A DNA stretch of 10,116 nucleotides from DATHBD01 sp035296325. GTDB taxonomy: Bacteria; Actinomycetota; Actinomycetes; Mycobacteriales; Micromonosporaceae. A program made the translations under genes and the position numbers. Location: assembly GCA_035296325.1 (NCBI GenBank), contig DATHBD010000030.1, positions 1 to 10,116 on the forward strand, read 5' to 3'. Position 1 is the first letter of the stretch. Each line of letters begins with the position of its first letter. This document shows, piece by piece, positions 5,647 to 10,116 of this stretch. Below the pieces are notes generated by a model, which saw nothing but the letters and a program-made list of their open reading frames with translations, had not been told where the DNA came from and ran no database searches.

Positions 5647-6330
5647 AAGGGGCGAAGCGCTCCCACCCAAAGCTGCCGTGCGTGCAACCGAAACTCGCAA
5701 GCACGCTAGTGCGTTCGCCGGCTACCGATGCAGCCAAATTCTGCCGTAGCTCGATCCGGTTGGGTTGCCACGTTCCAATGTGGCAATCCCAACCGGATCC
5801 GTCGCACGCAGAAGCGCCAGAGCACCTTATGTGCGTCGGCACCCGCGGCACCAATTGATCGACCCTCTGCGTCTTGAAGCCGAACTGTCTGACGGCTCCC
5901 AGGGCCACCTGGCCATTCCGCGCCGCTTTATTGAATGCGAACCATCCCGGGTCGTGAAAGGCTCGGGTGACCAGTATGGAGCGGCGAGTCTGACGCGATC
6001 ACAAGTGCGTCCTGATTGCCGCCGAGCAGGACCCCGGACGCCGAACCCGGCGTGGCCAAGGACGCCGGTTGGCTCGGCCGCCGCGTCGCACTGTCACAGC
6101 GTCGGCGGTGAACAACGCGCCGATGAACGACCGGCCCGGCCCAGGGCTCCTCGAACGGCGCCCCTGTGGATTGCCGGCACCGCATCGAGAGGCCAGGTGC
6201 AGGTTCTGGCTCTGCCGGTGGTGGCGCCCGGAGCTTCGGGTTCGGACGGCACCAAGCTCGGGTCGGATCGCACTGATACCGTTTCTGATTTCCCCGCCGA
6301 GCGTTGACGACTGCACAGCCGAAACCAGCG
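5647..6330. other. Long stretch without a supportable gene
   Basis: About 680 nt separate the membrane ORF from the IMP dehydrogenase gene. Open frames exist on both strands, but they are rich in Arg, Pro, Ser and Thr, lack ribosome sites and show no family motif over their length. On the minus strand near 5960-6065, two neighbouring frames give GHAGFGVRG and VLLGGNQDALVIAS. This faintly recalls the conserved end of phage-type NlpC/P60-like cell-wall hydrolases (G-H-V-G-F ... L-G-G-N-Q), so it may be the ghost of such a gene. The strong hairpin at 5753-5799 is listed separately. The promoter of the next gene must lie at the right end, but I see no convincing -35/-10 pair. Confidence 0.4.
5753..5799. 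repeat. 47-nt near-perfect inverted repeat / hairpin
   Basis: GATCCGGTTGGGTTGCCAC (5753-5771) and GTGGCAATCCCAACCGGATC (5780-5799) are complementary over 19 base pairs with a single bulged A in the right arm and an 8-nt loop. It is by far the strongest hairpin in the long gene-poor stretch. It could be a two-way terminator, a repeated palindromic element of the genome, or the relic of a mobile element. It has no T-run on either side. Confidence 0.8.
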
Positions 6331-6340
6331 AGGAGACCCG

Positions 6341-7840
6341 TTGAAGATCCTGGACGAAGAGTCACGCACCCTCAACGAGTTCCTGCTGGTGCCCAACCTG
6401 ACCACAGCGGCCTGCACGCCGGACAACATCGACCTCAGCGCCCCGGTGGTGCGCCACCGCCTCGGTCAGGACGCGGAGATCCGTATCGCCGTGCCGCTGA
6501 CGAGCGCGATCATGGGGGCGGTGTCGTCGCCGCGGCTGGCGATCTCCCTGGCGCAGTGTGGCGGGCTGAGCTTCATCCACCAGAACCAGCCCATCGCCGA
6601 GCAGGCCGGCATGGTCGCCGCGGTGAAACGGCACAAGGCCGGGTTCCGGTTCTCCGACATCAACAGCAAGCCGTCCGCAACCCTGGGCGAGGTCGCCGGG
6701 CTGCTCAACGCCGCGGAACGTGACATCGCCGTCGTCACCGACGACGGCACCCCGCACGGCATCTTCGTCGGACTGATCTCCACGCACGACTTCCATCCCC
6801 GGCGCCACAACATGAACGACTCGGTGGAGAGCCGCATGCGCCCGGCCGCCGGCCTCATCACCGCCCCGCCGACGGTGTCGTTGTCCGAGGCGAACACCCT
6901 CATCTGGGATCACCGCCTCGACGTGCTCCCCATCGTCGAGTCCGACGGTCGCCTCGCCTCGATCGTGCTGCGCCGCGACTACGAGCTCCACAAGCGGTTC
7001 CGCGACGAGACCATCGACGACGACAAGCGGTTCCGCGTCGGTGCCGGCGTCAACACCCACGACTACCGCGACCGCATCCCCGCCCTGGTCGACGCCGGCG
7101 CGGACGTGCTGTGCATCGACTCCTCCGACGGGTACTCCGTCTGGCAGCGCAACACCATCCAGTACGTCCGCGACACCTACGGCGACCAGGTGCGGATCGG
7201 TGCCGGCAACGTCGTCGACGGCCGAGCCTTCCGTTACCTCGCCGAGGCCGGCGCCGACTTCGTGAAAGTGGGCATCGGGGGCGGGTCGATCTGTACCACC
7301 CGCGACCAGAAGGGCATCGGCCGCGGCCAGGCGTCCGCGCTGATCGACGTGGTCGCCGAACGCGACGCCTACGCCCGGGAGACCGGCGAGTACGTGCCGC
7401 TGTGCTGCGATGGTGGGCTGCTCAGCGACTACCACATGGCCATCGCCTTCGCCCTCGGTGCGGACTTCGTCATGCTTGGCCGCTACTTCGCCCGCTTCGA
7501 CGAAAGCCCTTCACCGCAGGTCCGCATCGGCGGGCAGTTCTTCAAGGAGTACTGGGGCGAAGGCAGCCTGCGGGCCCGTAACGCCGCGCGCTACGACCAC
7601 GGCGGCACGGACCACCTCGTGTTCGAGGAAGGGGTCGACGGCTACGTCCCCTACGCCGGCAGCCTCTACGACAACGTCGCCACCACCATCGCCAAGCTCA
7701 AGGCCACCATGATCAGCTGCGGGTCCACCAACCTGCGCGACTTCCACGACGGCGCGGTCCTCGTCCCCGTCTCGTCCCAGACCTTTCGCCAGAACACGGC
7801 CGAAGTGGCGCAGCGCGATCGCCCCAGCAACCCCGCGTAG
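6341..7840 (+). CDS. guaB: IMP dehydrogenase, divergent CBS-containing type
   Basis: A 499-residue cytoplasmic enzyme predicted to oxidise IMP to XMP with NAD+, the committed step to guanine nucleotides. The N-terminal strand EESRTLNEFLLVPNLTT replaces the usual T-F-D-D form. Residues about 95-215 are a CBS pair (HGIFVGLISTHDF, LDVLPIVESDGRLASIVLRR). The barrel then shows VGAGVNTHDYRDR, DVLCIDSSDGYS, IGAGNVVDG, the catalytic loop KVGIGGGSICTTR with Cys318, CDGGLLSDYHMAIAFALGAD and the flap ARNAARYDHGG with Arg417-Tyr418, then EEGVDGYVPYAG. The CBS pair and Arg-Tyr flap separate it from GMP reductase. The loop reads GGGS where most IMP dehydrogenases have GPGS, and the whole sequence looks more like a distinct IMPDH lineage known from clostridia and others than the usual actinobacterial GuaB; that comparison is from memory. 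Start TTG 6341 has AGGAG (6331-6335) 5 nt before it. Possibly a second copy beside a housekeeping guaB elsewhere. Confidence 0.9.
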   Translation: MKILDEESRTLNEFLLVPNLTTAACTPDNIDLSAPVVRHRLGQDAEIRIAVPLTSAIMGAVSSPRLAISLAQCGGLSFIHQNQPIAEQAGMVAAVKRHKAGFRFSDINSKPSATLGEVAGLLNAAERDIAVVTDDGTPHGIFVGLISTHDFHPRRHNMNDSVESRMRPAAGLITAPPTVSLSEANTLIWDHRLDVLPIVESDGRLASIVLRRDYELHKRFRDETIDDDKRFRVGAGVNTHDYRDRIPALVDAGADVLCIDSSDGYSVWQRNTIQYVRDTYGDQVRIGAGNVVDGRAFRYLAEAGADFVKVGIGGGSICTTRDQKGIGRGQASALIDVVAERDAYARETGEYVPLCCDGGLLSDYHMAIAFALGADFVMLGRYFARFDESPSPQVRIGGQFFKEYWGEGSLRARNAARYDHGGTDHLVFEEGVDGYVPYAGSLYDNVATTIAKLKATMISCGSTNLRDFHDGAVLVPVSSQTFRQNTAEVAQRDRPSNPA

Positions 7841-7862
7841 CCGGCGTTTGCGGCATGGCGAG

Positions 7863-7888
7863 CGTTCCCGGCGCGAACGACCGGGACG
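7863..7888. terminator. Two-way terminator hairpin between convergent genes
   Basis: CGTTCCCGG (7863-7871) pairs with CCGGGACG (7881-7888) with one bulged T and a 9-nt loop. It lies in the 50-nt gap between the stop of the IMP dehydrogenase gene (7840) and the stop of the minus-strand pectate lyase gene (7891), and can serve both. Confidence 0.55.
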
Positions 7889-7890
7889 GA

Positions 7891-9528
7891 TCAGCGGGTG
7901 CCGGCGCCTGCCATGACGGCGGCCTTGACGGTGTTGGGATCGTCCACGACATAGGCGTAGTAGGTGCGGGGCTCTTGAACGGTGCCGTCGGTGGTGCCGC
8001 CGGCACTCTCGCCGATGAAGATGTTGTTTCTGGCGATCATGCGACCCCGCGGCCCGGCATAGTCGACGGCGTACGCCTCCTCGGTGTTCTCGAAGACGTT
8101 GCCCTCAACCACACAGCCGGAGTTGGCCTGGCAGGCCACGCCGACGTCGGAGTTGCGCAGGTAGTAGTTGTTGAAGATGTGCACCGGCTCGCCGAAGCGC
8201 ACACGCGGGTTGCGCTGTGGGGTCTGGTCGAACCAGTTGTGGTGGTACGTGACCTTGAGGTTGCCCACGTCCTGAGCGCCATTGCTGTCGTCGTGGCCGA
8301 GCAGCATGTTCTTGGCATGGTGGTGGGTGTGGTTCCAGGAGACCGTCACGTAGCTCGACCCACGCTTGATGTCGATCAGCCCGTCGTAACCGTTGGACAG
8401 GTCGTTGTGGTCGATCCAGATATGGTGCGAGAACATCTGAACGTTGATGGAGTCGTCCTTGGCGTTCGTGAACACCATGTTCTGGATGATCACGTTGCGG
8501 ACGGCGTTGGCCGGCGCGGTCCTGACCGAGTTGTCGAGTGGCACTCCGATATTCAGCCCGGCGCCGGTGATGCCGGAAGTCGAGCCGACACCGACGATCG
8601 TCTTGTGCGACGTCACGTCATGCATCGGCCCGGGTAGCGTGATCATGCCGCTCACCCGGATGACCAGCGGTCCCGGGCGCGCGATCGCGCTGAGGAAGTC
8701 GGTCGCGTTGTCCACGGTGACCGTCGGGCCGCCGCAGCCACCGGTCGTTCCGTTCTGGCCGAGGGCGTTGACCGACGCGAATCCGGTGATCCGCGGCGGG
8801 CTGGTGCAGTCCTCGGGCGACGGCGGTGGGCTTCCCGGACCTGACGGCGACGGCCCGGGGCCGGACGGGGGTGGGCTCGACTGCCCGCCACCCGGGACCG
8901 TGTCAACGGCCACGTCGTCGAAGGACGCACTGGCGTTGTAGGTGGCCAGACCCACCCGACCTGCGGAGAAGGTGGCGTCGGCAGCGCTCGTCACCTCGGC
9001 GCCGCTGACCAGGCCGCGCAGCGAGCTGCCGGACACCTCCAGCCGTACGGTGTACCAGGTGCCGGTACTGACCAGGATCTGGGCTGAGGCCAGCGTGGTG
9101 GACGAACCGCCGACCAGCTTTCCCAGCTCCACCCGGCCAGTGCTACGCAGGGCAAGGTAGTAGTAGTTCGTACTGTTCTGGGCTCGCGCCACGACGGCGA
9201 CGAACCGGTCGCTGCCGTTGAACGCCAACGGCTTGACCCGTGCCTGCACCGCATAGTTGGTCCAGCTGGACTGTCCTACCAGGGCGCGGGCGTTGCTGCT
9301 GGTGCCGGACTGGCGGTACGCCGATGAGCCATCGGTCACCACCGCCCAGCTGCCCCCGGATCTGGTCCACCCGTTGGCGTTGCCGTCGGAGAAGTCATCG
9401 GCGAATAAAGGGGCCGCGAACGCGGCGCTGGCCACCCCGGCGACGACGATGGTCAGCGCTGCTCCGGCGGCAGCCAGGCTGGCCCATCGCAATCTGCGGC
9501 GTGGTGTGGAACTGGCGGTGTGCTCCAC
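7891..9528 (-). CDS. Secreted pectate lyase, polysaccharide lyase family 1, with N-terminal beta-sandwich domain
   Basis: A 545-residue extracellular enzyme predicted to cleave polygalacturonate by beta-elimination with calcium. Residues 1-39 are a signal peptide (TPRRRLRWASLAAAG, hydrophobic core, cleavage near AFA-A). Residues 42-210 (LFADDFSDGNANGWTRSGGS to ASFDDVAVDT) resemble laminin-G/concanavalin-like domains that often bind sugars. Residues 211-240 are a Pro/Ser/Gly linker. Residues 241-545 are the parallel beta-helix lyase: HHIWIDHNDLS, YDGLIDIKRGSSYVTVSWNH (Ca-binding Asp382/Asp386 region), KNMLLGHDDSN, VTYHHNWFD, and QRNPRVRFG, which holds the family R-x-P-x-x-R signature with probable catalytic Arg439; then HIFNNYY. 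The length is complete. The GTG at 9528 is chosen for GGGAGG (9539-9534) 5 nt upstream; an ATG at 9609 would add 27 residues before the signal peptide. A CBM13 protein precedes it on the same strand, but it has its own promoter. Confidence 0.93.
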   Translation of the reverse strand: MEHTASSTPRRRLRWASLAAAGAALTIVVAGVASAAFAAPLFADDFSDGNANGWTRSGGSWAVVTDGSSAYRQSGTSSNARALVGQSSWTNYAVQARVKPLAFNGSDRFVAVVARAQNSTNYYYLALRSTGRVELGKLVGGSSTTLASAQILVSTGTWYTVRLEVSGSSLRGLVSGAEVTSAADATFSAGRVGLATYNASASFDDVAVDTVPGGGQSSPPPSGPGPSPSGPGSPPPSPEDCTSPPRITGFASVNALGQNGTTGGCGGPTVTVDNATDFLSAIARPGPLVIRVSGMITLPGPMHDVTSHKTIVGVGSTSGITGAGLNIGVPLDNSVRTAPANAVRNVIIQNMVFTNAKDDSINVQMFSHHIWIDHNDLSNGYDGLIDIKRGSSYVTVSWNHTHHHAKNMLLGHDDSNGAQDVGNLKVTYHHNWFDQTPQRNPRVRFGEPVHIFNNYYLRNSDVGVACQANSGCVVEGNVFENTEEAYAVDYAGPRGRMIARNNIFIGESAGGTTDGTVQEPRTYYAYVVDDPNTVKAAVMAGAGTR

Positions 9529-9636
9529 GTTGTCCTCCCTTGTGGCACGCGGCGGCGGGTCCGCACACGTCGGGCGGCATTCGGGGGCGAGTGGATCTGC
9601 CGAGCCCACCTCAGCGGGTCAGGTCGGATCGGCCGG

Positions 9637-9688
9637 GCACCCGGGAGGGCGGGCCATACCCCGTGCGGATATGGCATTGCCCGGGTGC
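9637..9688 (-). promoter_or_regulatory. Two-tier hairpin in the pectate lyase 5' leader
   Basis: In the predicted leader RNA an outer 9-bp stem, CCCGGGTGC-type (9688-9680 with 9645-9637), encloses an inner 9-bp stem (9675-9667 with 9661-9653, one G-U pair) with a 5-nt loop. Internal loops of 4 and 7 nt separate the tiers. It would begin about 24 nt after the transcription start and end about 108 nt before the start codon. A regulatory or mRNA-stabilising leader, or an attenuator, is inferred; chance GC-rich pairing is less likely for two nested 9-bp stems. Confidence 0.5.
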
Positions 9689-9709
9689 GCCTGCCCAGGA
9701 AAGCGTCTA

Positions 9710-9748
9710 CCTAACGCTACGTTAGGGACCGGTATCAGAGCGTGTCAA
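9710..9748 (-). promoter_or_regulatory. Pectate lyase promoter with palindromic operator over the -10 box
   Basis: On the minus strand TTGACA (9748-9743) is a perfect -35, followed after 18 bp by TAACGT (9724-9719), which fits the actinobacterial TAnnnT -10. The -10 lies inside CCTAACGTAGCGTTAGG (9726-9710), 7-bp arms with a 3-bp centre, a typical dimeric repressor site. Transcription would start near 9712, giving a leader of about 185 nt. Repression by a TetR- or similar-type protein is inferred from position; the repressor is not in the window. Confidence 0.65.
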
Positions 9749-9832
9749 TGGGCGCTGTGTGCCGGCTTGCTGAGCCGGACCTGATTCCGGGCTGAGCTCC
9801 GGTGAGACCGGTCGCACTTGCGGCCGCACGCA

Positions 9833-9869
9833 GCGATGCCCGGCCCCCATCCGGGGAGCCGGGCATCGC
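9833..9869 (-). terminator. Strong terminator after the CBM13 protein gene
   Basis: GCGATGCCCGGC (9833-9844) and GCCGGGCATCGC (9858-9869) form a perfect 12-bp stem, extended by CCCC/GGGG (9845-9848 with 9853-9856) around a 4-nt loop. It starts 18 nt after the TAA of the minus-strand gene. Two smaller hairpins (9799-9811 and 9762-9778) follow in the direction of transcription, before the pectate lyase promoter. Confidence 0.85.
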
Positions 9870-9887
9870 GCAGGTCGTGCCGATCGG

Positions 9888-10116
9888 TTAGGCGGGGCCG
9901 CCGGTGATGCGCCAGCGTTGGTTGGTGCCGGTGGTGCAGGTCCATTGGACGAGTGTGGCGGCGTCGGCGAGGCTAGCTGCTGTGACGTCGACGCATTTGC
10001 CGCTGTGGGCGGCGATGAGTTGGTAGATGCCGGTGGTGGTGGGCTGGAGGCGGAAGGTCTGGTTGGTGGCTGTGGTGCAGGTCCATTGGACGACCTGGGC
10101 GCCGTCGGCGGTGGAT
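9888..10116 (-). CDS. C-terminal ricin-type (CBM13) carbohydrate-binding domain of a secreted protein (partial, 5' end off the right edge)
   Basis: The frame is open from the right edge to TAA at 9888-9890; 75 residues are visible. They contain two beta-trefoil repeats with the Q-x-W signature: VVQWTCTTATNQTFRL, then GIYQLIAAHSGKCVDVTAAS and LVQWTCTTGTNQRWRI, ending in TGGPA. This is the C-terminal end of a ricin B-like lectin domain (CBM13), which actinobacteria attach to secreted glycosidases, xylanases, arabinofuranosidases and pectate lyases. The catalytic part lies outside the window, so the enzyme class is unknown. Its place just before a pectate lyase on the same strand suggests a plant-polymer-degrading cluster. 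It has its own strong terminator, so the two genes are probably not one transcript. Confidence 0.85.
   Translation of the reverse strand, partial: STADGAQVVQWTCTTATNQTFRLQPTTTGIYQLIAAHSGKCVDVTAASLADAATLVQWTCTTGTNQRWRITGGPA

Noticed and set aside
5753..5799. Inverted repeat as the end of an insertion sequence
   Set aside because: No transposase fragment or second copy of the repeat is visible in the window, so mobile-element status is not supported.
5765..6307. 180-codon plus-strand open frame before the IMP dehydrogenase gene
   Set aside because: It begins inside the 47-nt hairpin, has no Shine-Dalgarno, and its Arg/Pro/Ser-rich sequence shows no domain.
6362..7435. 357-codon minus-strand open frame inside the IMP dehydrogenase gene
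   Set aside because: The opposite strand encodes a full, motif-complete enzyme; this is its antisense shadow.
6341..7840. GMP reductase (GuaB1-type) instead of IMP dehydrogenase
   Set aside because: The protein has the Arg-Tyr flap and the E-E-G-V-D-G-Y-V-P-Y segment typical of IMPDH, besides a CBS pair; its sequence does not follow mycobacterial GuaB1.

Overview
This is high-GC actinobacterial DNA, most likely from a filamentous Micromonosporaceae-type organism (Micromonospora, Actinoplanes or a relative). The basis is overall composition, strong G/C preference at third codon positions, GTG and TTG starts, a probable leaderless gene, and secreted proteins with Pro/Thr- or Pro/Ser-rich linkers. 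The genus is an inference. I see no rRNA, tRNA, CRISPR array, intact transposon or phage module.

Layout. Positions 1-1445 (minus) hold the first 481 residues of a secreted, probably wall-attached surface protein that leaves the window on the left. Seven perfect TTPVEP repeats form its stalk, and a leader of about 160-325 nt with several hairpins precedes it. Positions 1771-2261 (plus) look like the remains of a small gene interrupted by one frameshift. Positions 2581-3432 (plus) are an NmrA-type NAD(P)-binding protein behind a MerR-like promoter, with no MerR gene in view. Positions 3535-4510 (minus) are a two-gene operon, a MarR regulator overlapping a lipoprotein by 14 nt. Its promoter carries two 15-bp direct repeats exactly 21 bp apart.

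Positions 4599-5599 are a scrambled stretch. A decayed minus-strand gene runs up to the start of a plus-strand membrane protein. That protein is cut in two by a one-base slip that creates an ATGA stop/start overlap, and it seems to end in an unrelated tail. Positions 5600-6340 carry no gene I can defend, but do carry a 47-nt near-perfect hairpin. Positions 6341-7840 (plus) are a complete IMP dehydrogenase of a divergent type. Positions 7891-9528 (minus) are a secreted family-1 pectate lyase with an N-terminal beta-sandwich domain. Its promoter has a 17-bp palindrome over the -10 box, followed by a two-tier RNA hairpin in the leader. Positions 9888-10116 (minus) are the C-terminal end of another secreted protein with a ricin-type (CBM13) carbohydrate-binding domain, followed by a strong terminator.

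How it fits together. The right side is a plant-polysaccharide module: pectate lyase plus a neighbouring carbohydrate-binding enzyme, on the same strand but separately promoted. The centre is a patchwork of small regulatory and redox genes with decayed genes between them. No single large new system is evident. The most unusual items are the structured leaders of the two secreted-protein genes, the MarR operator layout, and the frameshifted chimeric membrane gene.
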